A DNA stretch of 38,054 nucleotides from an uncultured Collinsella sp. (GTDB taxonomy: Bacteria; Actinomycetota; Coriobacteriia; Coriobacteriales; Coriobacteriaceae). The notes below the pieces were generated by a model, which saw nothing but the letters and a program-made list of their open reading frames with translations, searched no databases and was not told the DNA's origin. Positions 1-7,262 of the stretch are shown one piece after another (the first letter of the stretch is position 1; each line of letters begins with the position of its first letter). Both the position numbers and the translations under genes were made by a program. The stretch covers positions 1 to 38,054 of the forward strand of contig UREE01000013.1 of NCBI GenBank assembly GCA_900546825.1, read 5' to 3'.

Positions 1-86
1 CCTTCGGCCCTTGCGTGCTGCGCTGGAAATGCTCACGCATTTTCTCAGCGCAGCACCCTGACGGGTTCGATTCCCGTCGCCCGGCG
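1..86 (+). tRNA. Partial tRNA 3' portion with very long arm (possible selC)
   Basis: The window opens inside a tRNA-like gene. A T arm is clear: stem ACGGG (61-65), loop TTCGATT (66-72), stem CCCGT (73-77). It is followed by an acceptor 3' strand CGCCCGGC and a possible G discriminator at 86; no CCA is encoded, unlike the two tRNAs next door. In the variable-arm position is a 42-nt hairpin (15-56) with about 17 pairs, much longer than the variable arm of tRNA-Ser or tRNA-Leu. A long variable arm, a possible 8-bp acceptor, G73 and the nearby Sec-containing selD make a selenocysteine tRNA an attractive reading. The anticodon lies outside the window, so identity is inference. A tRNA-like remnant is the alternative. 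Confidence 0.5.
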
Positions 87-144
87 CGTAAACGAAAACA
101 GCTCTGATTCCCAAAGGAAACCAAAGCCGTTAAAACAATTCTTA

Positions 145-218
145 TGGAGCGGGCGACGGGAATCGAACCCGCGTCATCAGCTTGGAAGGCTGGGGTTCTA
201 CCATTGAACTACGCCCGC
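145..218 (-). tRNA. tRNA-Gly (anticodon TCC)
   Basis: On the minus strand a full cloverleaf can be drawn: acceptor GCGGGCG / CGCCCGC, D arm containing AGTTCAATGGTAGAAC, anticodon loop CTTCCAA giving TCC, and T arm GCGGGTTCGATTCCCGT. The discriminator T is at 148 and CCA is encoded at 145-147. It lies 6 nt downstream of tRNA-Pro, so the two are probably co-transcribed. Confidence 0.95.
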
Positions 219-224
219 AAGATA

Positions 225-301
225 TGGTCGGGACGACAGGATTTGAACCTGCGACATCCTGCTCCCAAAGCAGGCGCGCTACCAAACTGCGCCACGTCCC
301 G
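225..301 (-). tRNA. tRNA-Pro (anticodon TGG)
   Basis: The minus strand shows acceptor CGGGACG / CGTCCCG, D arm GCGCAGTTTGGTAGCGC, anticodon stem-loop CCTGCTTTGGGAGCAGG with anticodon TGG, and T arm GCAGGTTCAAATCCTGT. The discriminator A is at 228 and CCA is encoded at 225-227. It pairs with the adjacent tRNA-Gly gene. Confidence 0.95.
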
Positions 302-392
302 AAGGTGTTGAGCAGCTAAGGTCTAAACCTTGCGTGTCCCAAAGCGAAGGAAATTATAGGGGAGACTCCCCGCCTGTGCAAGCGACGATACC

Positions 393-1751
393 CTAGCTCC
401 TCGAATGTGCGACAAACCGGCTGTGGAGCAGGCCAATCACAAACGCCACCACGGCAACCGGCGCCCATGCGGCTCCAATGTCGGCCAGCGGCAGCGCATC
501 GAACGGCAGCCACACGCCTGCAAAGAACGCGTCGCGGATCGAGGTGATCACGCTCTGCACCGCGACAACGCCGCCGACCCAGACCCACACCTGCGGATGC
601 GCGTCGCAAAAACCGTGCACTAGGCCCATAAGCACCAGAACAATTGCAACAGGGTACAGGGCGTTGAGCATGGGCACCGAGAACATGAGGATCACGTCGA
701 GGCCCACGTTTGAGAGCACGCACGAAAACGCCGCGAACACAAAGGCGAGTATCGCAAAGGGACGGCGCATGGCCTCCTCGGAAGCCTCTGCTCCCCCTTC
801 GACCACATACGTCTCGCAGAAGTAACGCGAGCAGCAGCTGATGAGGCCGATGCATACGTTCATGCAGGCGAGGAAGAAGATCGCAAAGACCACGACCGTG
901 CCGGCAAGGCCAAAGTGCATGGAGGCCGAGCGGGCGAGGATGGCGGCTCCGTTGGTGGCATCGGGCATCACGGTGCTCAGCTGCGTGCCGGCAAGCGCCA
1001 GACCGCAGTAGATGATGGCCATGAGCACACCAGCGATCACGCCGGAGCGCGAAATCTCGAAAGCCACGCGCTTGTCGTCGGTAACGCCCAGCTCGTGGAT
1101 GGTCTCGGCGATGATGATGCCAAAGGCGAGCGACGCGAGCAGGTCCATGGTCTGATAGCCGGTCAAAAAGCCCTGCACGGCGGCACCGGCATCGTAAGGA
1201 GCCTGCGGCGCGGCAGCGGAACCCAGCGGCGAGACCACGGCAGCGCCCACGACCAATACGATAAGGGCGATGAGCGCGGGGCCCGTAATGCGGCCGAGCA
1301 CGCGCGTAATGACACCCGGGCGCAGCGTGAGCACAAAGGCGACGGCAAAGAAGGCGACGGCAAACACCAGGCGGGCCGTGCCGAGCGAGACACCCTCGGG
1401 CAGCAGCGGCACCAGCATCTCGAAGGCCGTGGAGCTCGTGCGCGGAATGGCCAGACACGGACCGATAGCCAGATACACCGCCGCGACAAAAAACTCGCCA
1501 AACTTGGGGTGCACACGACCGGCAAGCTCGCGCGCCGTTCCGGCAAGTGCCACGGCGATAAAGCCCATGACGGGAAGGCCGATGGCGGCAATCAGAAAGC
1601 CGAGCATGGCGAGCGGCGTGGCAGAGCCCGCCTGCAGCGCCAGCAGCGGCGGAATAATGAGGTTGCCGGCGCCAAAGAGCATCGAGAACAGGGCGATGCC
1701 GACGGTGAGGACATGGTCGGAGCGCAGACCGCGCGGGGCGGATGATGCCAT
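393..1751 (-). CDS. brnQ: BrnQ-type branched-chain amino acid:cation symporter
   Basis: The 452-residue protein is a polytopic membrane protein of the LIVCS family, which imports leucine, isoleucine and valine with Na+ or H+. The N-terminal segment has the family signature SMLFGAGNLIIPP at the first helix, and about 12 hydrophobic segments follow. The length matches the family. The ATG at 1751 is chosen because AAAGGTGGT lies just upstream; longer readings have no ribosome site. It follows the terminator of the selenium operon and is probably transcribed separately. A weak hairpin (GGGGAGACTCCCC, about 358-370) lies beyond its stop. Substrate preference is inferred from family membership. Confidence 0.9.
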   Translation of the reverse strand: MASSAPRGLRSDHVLTVGIALFSMLFGAGNLIIPPLLALQAGSATPLAMLGFLIAAIGLPVMGFIAVALAGTARELAGRVHPKFGEFFVAAVYLAIGPCLAIPRTSSTAFEMLVPLLPEGVSLGTARLVFAVAFFAVAFVLTLRPGVITRVLGRITGPALIALIVLVVGAAVVSPLGSAAAPQAPYDAGAAVQGFLTGYQTMDLLASLAFGIIIAETIHELGVTDDKRVAFEISRSGVIAGVLMAIIYCGLALAGTQLSTVMPDATNGAAILARSASMHFGLAGTVVVFAIFFLACMNVCIGLISCCSRYFCETYVVEGGAEASEEAMRRPFAILAFVFAAFSCVLSNVGLDVILMFSVPMLNALYPVAIVLVLMGLVHGFCDAHPQVWVWVGGVVAVQSVITSIRDAFFAGVWLPFDALPLADIGAAWAPVAVVAFVIGLLHSRFVAHSRS

Positions 1752-1770
1752 AGGACCACCTTTCGGGTCG

Positions 1771-1803
1771 AAACAAAACGGGACGGGCAAAAGACCCGTC
1801 CCG
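1771..1803 (-). terminator. Rho-independent terminator after the selenium operon
   Basis: The inverted repeat CGGGACGGG / CCCGTCCCG (1779-1803, 7-nt loop) is followed on the minus strand by TTTTGTTT. It sits 15 nt past the stop of the cysteine desulfurase-like gene and just before brnQ. Confidence 0.85.
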
Positions 1804-1817
1804 CAAGTATATACGCT

Positions 1818-2957
1818 TTAGCAGGCTAAATCGTGCAGAGCGTCAATCGCGGTGTCGACTTCCTCGTCCGTGTTGAAATACCCAAACGAGAAGCGAACGA
1901 CACCCTGGCGCTCGGTCCCCAGTGCGCGGTGCATGAGCGGAGCGCAGTGGGCGCCGGGGCGCGTCGCAATCCCCCACCCTTGCATGAGCGCGTCCGAGAC
2001 CTCGGCCGAATCGATATCGCCCACGTTAAGCGAAACGATCGCCGAGCGCACGGGCTGGTCAAACGCACCGTAGAGCGCAATGCCGGGAATGTCGCGAACG
2101 CCGGCGAGGAAGCGCTCGGCAAGCGCACGTTCGCGTGCCGCAATCGCCTCTACCCCGCCCTGGGCCTCGATAACGTCGAGGCCGGCGGAAAGGCCGGCGA
2201 TACCGTGACCGTTGAGCGTGCCCGCCTCAAGACGCGTGGGCCACTCTTGCGGCTGCAGCGCATCGAAGCTGCGCACGCCCGTGCCACCCATGGCCCAAGG
2301 AGCCACGTCAATGCCTTCCGCCACGGCTAGGCCACCGGTCCCCTGCGGGCCCATGAGCCCCTTGTGGCCGGTAAAGCACACCACGTCGAGCCCCATGACC
2401 TGCATATCGATATGCGCCGTGCCGGCAGACTGCGAGGCATCGACGATCACAAGCGCGCCGGCCGCATGGGCCATGGCAGCCACGCGTGCAATGTCGACCG
2501 CGTTGCCGGTCACATTGGAGGCGTGTGTCACCACCACGGCACGCGTGCCCGGCGTGACCAGCTGCTCGAGCTCGTCGTAGTCGAGCACGCCGTTCGCGTC
2601 GCAGCCCGCATGCTCAACAGTCACGCCCTGCTCTGCCGCCAGGCGGTTGAGCGGACGCAGCACGGAGTTGTGTTCGAGCACCGTCGTGACCACACGATCG
2701 CCGGGGCGCACCACGCCGTTGATGGCGGTGTTGAGCGCCGCCGTGGAGTTGGGCGTAAAACAAATATGGTCCACCCGCGGGCAGCCCAGCAAGCGCGCAA
2801 GCTTGGTGCGGCAGCTGTGGATGGTGCGCGCCGCGTCGAGCGCACCCGACGTGGCGCCTCGCCCAGCATTGCCGAGCGAGCACATCGCCTGCACCACGGC
2901 ATCGATGACCGCCTGAGGTTTGTGCATGGTCGTCGCCGCGTTATCCAGGTAGATCAT
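1818..2957 (-). CDS. Cysteine desulfurase / selenocysteine lyase-like PLP enzyme
   Basis: This class V PLP aminotransferase-fold protein of 379 residues removes sulfur or selenium from cysteine or selenocysteine as a persulfide or selenide. It begins MIYLDNAATT, carries the PLP lysine in TGHKG (Lys199) and the catalytic cysteine in RPGAHCAP (Cys338), and has the full family length. The ATG at 2957 overlaps the upstream stop as ATGA, which implies translational coupling and rejects an earlier start. Its neighbours selD, yedF and DUF3343 match the known gene set around this desulfurase subfamily (the one typified by EF2568 of Enterococcus faecalis), so a role in delivering selenium to SelD is likely. 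True substrate (Cys or Sec) cannot be read from sequence. Confidence 0.88.
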   Translation of the reverse strand: MIYLDNAATTMHKPQAVIDAVVQAMCSLGNAGRGATSGALDAARTIHSCRTKLARLLGCPRVDHICFTPNSTAALNTAINGVVRPGDRVVTTVLEHNSVLRPLNRLAAEQGVTVEHAGCDANGVLDYDELEQLVTPGTRAVVVTHASNVTGNAVDIARVAAMAHAAGALVIVDASQSAGTAHIDMQVMGLDVVCFTGHKGLMGPQGTGGLAVAEGIDVAPWAMGGTGVRSFDALQPQEWPTRLEAGTLNGHGIAGLSAGLDVIEAQGGVEAIAARERALAERFLAGVRDIPGIALYGAFDQPVRSAIVSLNVGDIDSAEVSDALMQGWGIATRPGAHCAPLMHRALGTERQGVVRFSFGYFNTDEEVDTAIDALHDLAC

Positions 2958-3205
2958 CGCACGACCTCCCACATATCGATCACAGTAAAGCCCTCGGTGG
3001 GAACGTCCGCCGCGGCAAGCTCGCTTCGCAGCAGTGGTTCATTTTCAGGCAGGGCTTTCCATGCCAGGCCGCAGCCGGCAGCAACCTCTCCGGGTACGGG
3101 AATCGTTCGCCCGGGAAGGCCACGCTCACGGCACAGAGACTCGCAGCCCATGGCGGCCGCCGTGGTGGGAAACGTGATGACAAGCGCCGGGCGCTTTTCT
3201 CTCAT
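2954..3205 (-). CDS. DUF3343 protein, putative Se/S carrier
   Basis: This 83-residue soluble protein matches the DUF3343 pattern: an N-terminal strand (ALVITFPTTAAAMGCE), then a PGRTIPVPGEVAAGCGLAW segment with a conserved cysteine that could carry sulfur or selenium. Members occur almost only beside yedF, selD and the desulfurase subfamily seen here. It starts at ATG 3205, 18 nt after yedF, and overlaps the desulfurase gene by 4 nt. A small carrier role between the lyase and SelD is inferred from context only. Confidence 0.8.
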   Translation of the reverse strand: MREKRPALVITFPTTAAAMGCESLCRERGLPGRTIPVPGEVAAGCGLAWKALPENEPLLRSELAAADVPTEGFTVIDMWEVVR

Positions 3206-3223
3206 GGCAATCCCACCCAGGCG

Positions 3224-3850
3224 CTACGGACGCACGACGCGGCCGGCCTGCTCCATCTTTTCGACGATCACGTACATGTTCGTGACATCGCCCACGGCAA
3301 GCTGGTCCTTAATGCCAAAGTGGTCGAGGCAGGTGCCGCAGGTAAGGATCTCGACACCCTGCTCGGCCAGGCCCTTGAGGTCGTCAAGCACCGGCGACCC
3401 CTCGACGGTGAGTTTGGCGCCGCCGTTGTAGAAGAGCATCGTGGCGGGCAGCTCCTCCTGCTGCGTCACGGCAAAGATAAAGGCCTTCATGAGCTTGTGG
3501 CCCAGCTCATCGTCGCCGCGACCCATGCAATCGGTGTAGACGGCCACGACCAGCTTGCCCTTGCCGGCGCTGGCGTCGCAGAAAGCGGCGCCGTCCTGCT
3601 CAGGATCGGCCACGGCAACGGCGCCGGCGGTCGCCACGATCACGTGCCACTCGGCATCGGCGACCTTCTCGACCGAGGCCGTGCAGCCCTTTTCCTGTGC
3701 CATCTTGGAGATGTTCTTGACGGCCGTCTCGTTGTCGACCGAGGTCACCACAGCACCCTCGCCATCAAGCTGCTTCAGAGCTTTGAGCGTCTTGACGACG
3801 GGCAGCGGGCAGGCATCGCCCATGGCATTGACTTCAATTTTGGTAGACAT
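3224..3850 (-). CDS. yedF: Selenium metabolism protein YedF (TusA + DsrE-like)
   Basis: The 208-residue protein joins an N-terminal TusA/SirA domain with the CPxP motif (Cys14, GDACPLPVV) to a C-terminal DsrE-like half containing YTDCMGRGDDELG and a CGTC motif. This two-domain form is the family linked to selenium metabolism. The ATG at 3850 follows AAAGGATTTGCT. Earlier in-frame codons up to 3955 overlap selD and lack a ribosome site. It likely shuttles a persulfide or selenopersulfide between the desulfurase and SelD; the exact chemistry is unproven for this family. Confidence 0.9.
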   Translation of the reverse strand: MSTKIEVNAMGDACPLPVVKTLKALKQLDGEGAVVTSVDNETAVKNISKMAQEKGCTASVEKVADAEWHVIVATAGAVAVADPEQDGAAFCDASAGKGKLVVAVYTDCMGRGDDELGHKLMKAFIFAVTQQEELPATMLFYNGGAKLTVEGSPVLDDLKGLAEQGVEILTCGTCLDHFGIKDQLAVGDVTNMYVIVEKMEQAGRVVRP

Positions 3851-3909
3851 AGCAAATCCTTTCAAAAGGGACCGCCCAGAACAGTAGACGGTCGCATAAA
3901 CGGTTTTCC

Positions 3910-4959
3910 TTAATGCACAACGTGAACGGCAGGACCACCCGGCACCGCCTCGCACACGCGGCCGATTGTGGCGGCAACGCGACCTTCGGCATGCAGGCGG
4001 CGGGCGAGCTCATCCACATCGGCAGCAGGCGCTGCGATGAGCAGGCCGCCCGAGGTCTGCGGATCGTACAGCGCATCCAGCATTCCCGGCTCCAGGTCAT
4101 CGTCGGCCGCCACGCGCGGGCCAAAGAAATCCTGGTTGCGGTAGGCGCCGGCAGGGATAATGCCCAGACGCGCCATATTGAGCACCTGGTCAAAGAGCGG
4201 CACCGCCCCCGACACAAGCTCAATCTGCACACCTGAGCCCTCGGCCATCTCGCACGCATGCCCAATCAGGCCAAAGCCCGTAATGTCGGTGCAGCCGTGA
4301 AGTTCGAGCCCCTCGGCCAAACGGATCGGGGCCTCGTTGAGGGTGCGCATCGAGTCGAACATGGCTGCGGCCTCGTCCTGCTCGATGAGCTCGCCCTTAA
4401 TGGCCGTGGTGATGATGCCAGAGCCGATCGCCTTGGTCAGCAGCAGGACATCGCCAGCGCGCGCGCCGCTGTTGGCGAGCATGCGGTCGAGCGAGACAAA
4501 GCCGCTCACGGACAGGCCGTACTTGGGCTCGTCGTCGTTGATGGTATGGCCGCCCGCGATGGAGCAACCCGCCTCGACGCACTTATCGGCGCCACCCGCC
4601 AGAATCTCACCTGCGACCTCGACGCCCAGGCAACTGGGAATGCACAGCAGGTTCATGGCATGGCTCGGTCGTCCACCCATGGCATAAATGTCCGACAGCG
4701 AGTTGGCCGCCGCGATCTGACCAAACAGGAACGGGTCGTCGACCATCGGCGGGAAGAAGTCGACGGACTGCACGAGGCCCAGGTTTTCGCCAACACGAAA
4801 AACACTAGCATCGTCGGAGGTATCGAACCCCACGAGCAGGTTGTCGTTATGCACATTGGGTAAGTCGCCCAGGACCTGGGCGAGGGCTCCAGGAGCCAAC
4901 TTAGCGGCTCAACCGCTCGCGGCAGTCATAGACGTGAGCTTAATCTGATCATCAGCCAT
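3910..4959 (-). CDS. selD: Selenide water dikinase SelD, a selenoprotein (Sec17 by TGA)
   Basis: SelD makes selenophosphate from selenide and ATP for Sec-tRNA and selenouridine synthesis. The obvious open frame begins at 4899 but lacks the catalytic N terminus. Reading upstream through one TGA (4909-4911) restores it: ATG 4959 behind GAGGAGGTATCG, then MADDQIKLTSMTAASG-U-AAKLAPGAL. This aligns with the GAGCGCKISPKVL region of E. coli SelD, so Sec sits exactly at the Cys17 position and Lys20 is kept. The product is 349 residues. The ATP-binding segment DFFPPMVDDPFLFGQIAA and AGGHTIND are present. A hairpin begins 11 nt after the TGA, as expected for a bacterial SECIS. Standard gene callers would truncate this gene. 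Confidence 0.93.
4866..4897 (-). promoter_or_regulatory. Candidate bacterial SECIS hairpins in selD
   Basis: Downstream of the in-frame TGA, GGCTC-CTG-GAGCC (4885-4897) starts 11 nt after the codon, the spacing known for bacterial SECIS elements read by SelB. A second hairpin, CGCCCAG-GTC-CTGGGCG (4866-4882), follows at once. Which one SelB binds cannot be decided by eye. Confidence 0.6.
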
Positions 4960-5029
4960 CGATACCTCCTCTCATCGGTCAATCATTTCCTCCCAGTATA
5001 CGCATGAATGCGGGCCCACGGCCGATGCA

Positions 5030-5794
5030 TTAATCGAGCGCCTGTGCGCGAATCGCCGCGCCGATGGCACCGGCAAAGCGAGCCTGGGGCGAGGTGGTCA
5101 CCGGCGACCCCAGCAGCTCGCCCAACCGCTCCACCACGAAGGCGTTCTCGCACAGGCCACCGGTCAGGTAGTACGGGGCGCCCGCGGCCTGCCCGGCCAT
5201 GGTCGCCACGCGCGAGACCACGCTGTCGATCACGCCACGTGCGATGTTCTCGCGCGGCTCACCGCGACCGATCAGGCTAATGACCTCACTTTCGGCAAAC
5301 ACCGTGCACATGCTGGAAATCTTGGTAGGCTCGCCGGAACGCGCCAGGTCGGCCATCTGCTGTTGAGAAATACCTAGGCGGTCGGCCATGATCTCCAAAA
5401 AGCGCCCCGTGCCGGCAGCGCACTTGTCGTTCATGGCAAACTTGGCCACGCGGCCATTTTTAAGCTGAATGACCTTGGTGTCCTGGCCGCCCACGTCAAT
5501 CACCGTGCCGCGATCGCCAAACAGACGCACGGCACCGGCGCCGTGGCAGGTAATCTCGGTCACAACCTTGTGGGCGTATGGCACAGCCACGCGCCCGTAA
5601 CCCGTGGCCACCACACGCGCAGAATCGGATGCAACGTCAAAGCCCGCCGCCGCGAGCGCCTCGCGCAACCTATCGGCGGCATCGACCGAGGAGAACCCGG
5701 TTGGCTGCACGCACGTCCACGCCACCGAACCCTCACCATCGACCACAGCAGCCTTAGCCGCCGTAGACCCGATATCGACCCCGATCCCTATCAT
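5030..5794 (-). CDS. Acyl-CoA dehydratase activase / DCCP reductase (ASKHA ATPase)
   Basis: This 254-residue protein belongs to the HgdC/YjiL family: a homodimeric iron-sulfur ATPase of the actin/Hsp70 fold that pumps low-potential electrons into a partner reductase. The phosphate loop GVDIGSTAAK is at residues 5-14. The cysteines that bridge one [4Fe-4S] cluster between subunits are Cys125 (NDKCAAGTG) and Cys163 (SSMCTVFAE), and VIDVGGQDTK is present at 98-107. It starts at ATG 5794, downstream of the two D-component-like genes and 70 nt before selD. Its partners are probably the two upstream reductase-like proteins. Confidence 0.9.
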   Translation of the reverse strand: MIGIGVDIGSTAAKAAVVDGEGSVAWTCVQPTGFSSVDAADRLREALAAAGFDVASDSARVVATGYGRVAVPYAHKVVTEITCHGAGAVRLFGDRGTVIDVGGQDTKVIQLKNGRVAKFAMNDKCAAGTGRFLEIMADRLGISQQQMADLARSGEPTKISSMCTVFAESEVISLIGRGEPRENIARGVIDSVVSRVATMAGQAAGAPYYLTGGLCENAFVVERLGELLGSPVTTSPQARFAGAIGAAIRAQALD

Positions 5795-5846
5795 GGCTCT
5801 CTCCTAATCCAAACATCAAAGACAGCGGCGCGTTCAGGCGCCTTAG

Positions 5847-5954
5847 CTCTAGGTTTCTCAGGTGCCGGAGGTTGCCCCGAAAGAGGAGCGCGGCGTACTT
5901 TGGTACGCAAGCGACGGTTTGAGGGGCAAGATCCGGTGCCTGAGGAAGCTAGAG
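5847..5954. repeat. Structured intergenic element, copy A
   Basis: Two 32-nt arms (5847-5878, 5923-5954) are inverted with six non-Watson-Crick positions, several of which are G.U on a + strand RNA. They enclose GAAAGAGGAGCGC, the small hairpin GCGTAC-TTTG-GTACGC and GACGGTTTGA. The right arm contains the stop codon of the upstream reductase gene (5949-5951). The same architecture recurs at 7145-7248 and 22582-22680. Confidence 0.8.
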
Positions 5955-7112
5955 GGTTTCGATGAAGGCGGCGATGCGGGTCTCGATCTGGCCCATGTCG
6001 CCGTTGCTGTAGTCGGTCTCGATCTTCATATACGGAATACCCGCACCCTCGACGGCCTCCTGCATGCGTGCACTCTCCACGTTAAAGGTGTGGCACGCCT
6101 GGAGCACGCTCTCCACTACGCCATCGACGTGATACTTCTCGCACATGGCCAGCGTGTTCTCCATACGACCGTCGTTGGGCGTCATAACCGAGCAGTTGAT
6201 ATCCAGGTAGCGGTCGGCGATCGCACGCAGGATGTCGGGCGCATCCGGGTCGACCATCATGGCCGCCGTGCGCTCACCCGAGCAGTCATCCATACACACG
6301 ACCACGCCGCCGTTGGACTCGATGGTGCGACCGATCTTGTTGATTACGCCGCCCACCGGGCAACCGGTGATCAGGATGCGCTTGGCATCCGCCGCAACCG
6401 GGTGCTCGCCGGCCTCGTAGGCCTCGCGCAGGTTAGCGACCTTTTGCTCCAGCTGCTGCGTATAGGCCTCGATATCAAAGCTGAACGTACCGGCAAACAT
6501 GGTGCTCATCAGATCGACGCCGCTCATGGCCGCCGGCTGGTTGGCCTGCAGTGCAAACATCTCGAGCTGGGCCGCACGCAGGCGATTGCGACGACGGGCA
6601 GCAGCGCGTAGGTCGCCGTCGGTAATCGTAATGTCGTAGAAGTTCTCGAGCTCCTCCTTGAGCAGACGGCACTCCTCGTACCAGCCCTCGCGCTCGTAGG
6701 CGCGGTCGCGGCCCTGCGGTAGGTGCAGAATGTGCGTGCGCTTGAGCTCGTTGAGCAGCTCGTACATCTTCTTCTTGCCGTCGCAGGTGGTCTCGCCGAT
6801 GATCATGTCGCTAAAGTACGTAAACGGGCACTTTTGCGAATAGGCAAAACCATACGTCGACTTGATGAGCGGGCAGAGGTTTGCCGGCAGCACCTTCTCG
6901 GCCTCGGGAATCACCTCGTCGGACGTACCGCACAGAGCCACGCTCGAGGCGCCCGCGGCATCGATAATCTCGAGCGGCGTATAGCTGCACAAAAAGCCGA
7001 CCAGGCGATTACCCGCCTGCTTGTAATCCTTAACGCGAATAAACGCCGCCTTGCGTTGTTCGTTAAACTCCTCAAACGTGCTGGGCAACGGCTGCTCAAT
7101 ATTTTCCGACAT
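5949..7112 (-). CDS. Double-cubane-cluster-type anaerobic reductase (YjiM-like)
   Basis: This 387-residue protein belongs to the 2-hydroxyacyl-CoA dehydratase D-component / double-cubane-cluster protein superfamily. Iron-sulfur cysteines are visible in NLCPLIKSTYGF, SQKCPFTYF and GETTCDGKKKMYE, with more in CMDDCSGERT and VLQACHTF. These motifs resemble E. coli YjiM and the DCCP reductases more than lactate- or hydroxyglutaryl-CoA dehydratases, and no CoA-transferase gene is nearby. The ATG at 7112 has AGGAGTTAT in front; a longer frame to 7202 runs into repeat element B and is rejected. It pairs with the activase downstream. Its substrate is unknown. Confidence 0.85.
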   Translation of the reverse strand: MSENIEQPLPSTFEEFNEQRKAAFIRVKDYKQAGNRLVGFLCSYTPLEIIDAAGASSVALCGTSDEVIPEAEKVLPANLCPLIKSTYGFAYSQKCPFTYFSDMIIGETTCDGKKKMYELLNELKRTHILHLPQGRDRAYEREGWYEECRLLKEELENFYDITITDGDLRAAARRRNRLRAAQLEMFALQANQPAAMSGVDLMSTMFAGTFSFDIEAYTQQLEQKVANLREAYEAGEHPVAADAKRILITGCPVGGVINKIGRTIESNGGVVVCMDDCSGERTAAMMVDPDAPDILRAIADRYLDINCSVMTPNDGRMENTLAMCEKYHVDGVVESVLQACHTFNVESARMQEAVEGAGIPYMKIETDYSNGDMGQIETRIAAFIETL

Positions 7113-7144
7113 ATAACTCCTAAACCTTTTAACCAACCAAGGAA

Positions 7145-7248
7145 GCGGCTTTCCCAGGTGCCCGAGGTTGCCGTGAAAGAGACGCGCCGCGTACTTTCGC
7201 ACGCAAGCGACGGTTTGAACGGCAAGATCGGGTGCCTGGGAAAGCCGC
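7145..7248. repeat. Structured intergenic element, copy B
   Basis: Two 30-nt arms (7145-7174, 7219-7248) pair except at four positions, two of which are tandem U.G on the + strand, exactly where copy A has them. The core keeps GAAAGA, a hairpin GCGTAC-TTTC-GCACGC and GCGACGGTTTGA. It fills the gap between the two reductase genes, ending 14 nt before the stop of the upstream one. Stem bases differ from copy A in a compensated way. Confidence 0.8.
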
Positions 7249-7262
7249 CGGGACGGATAGCC

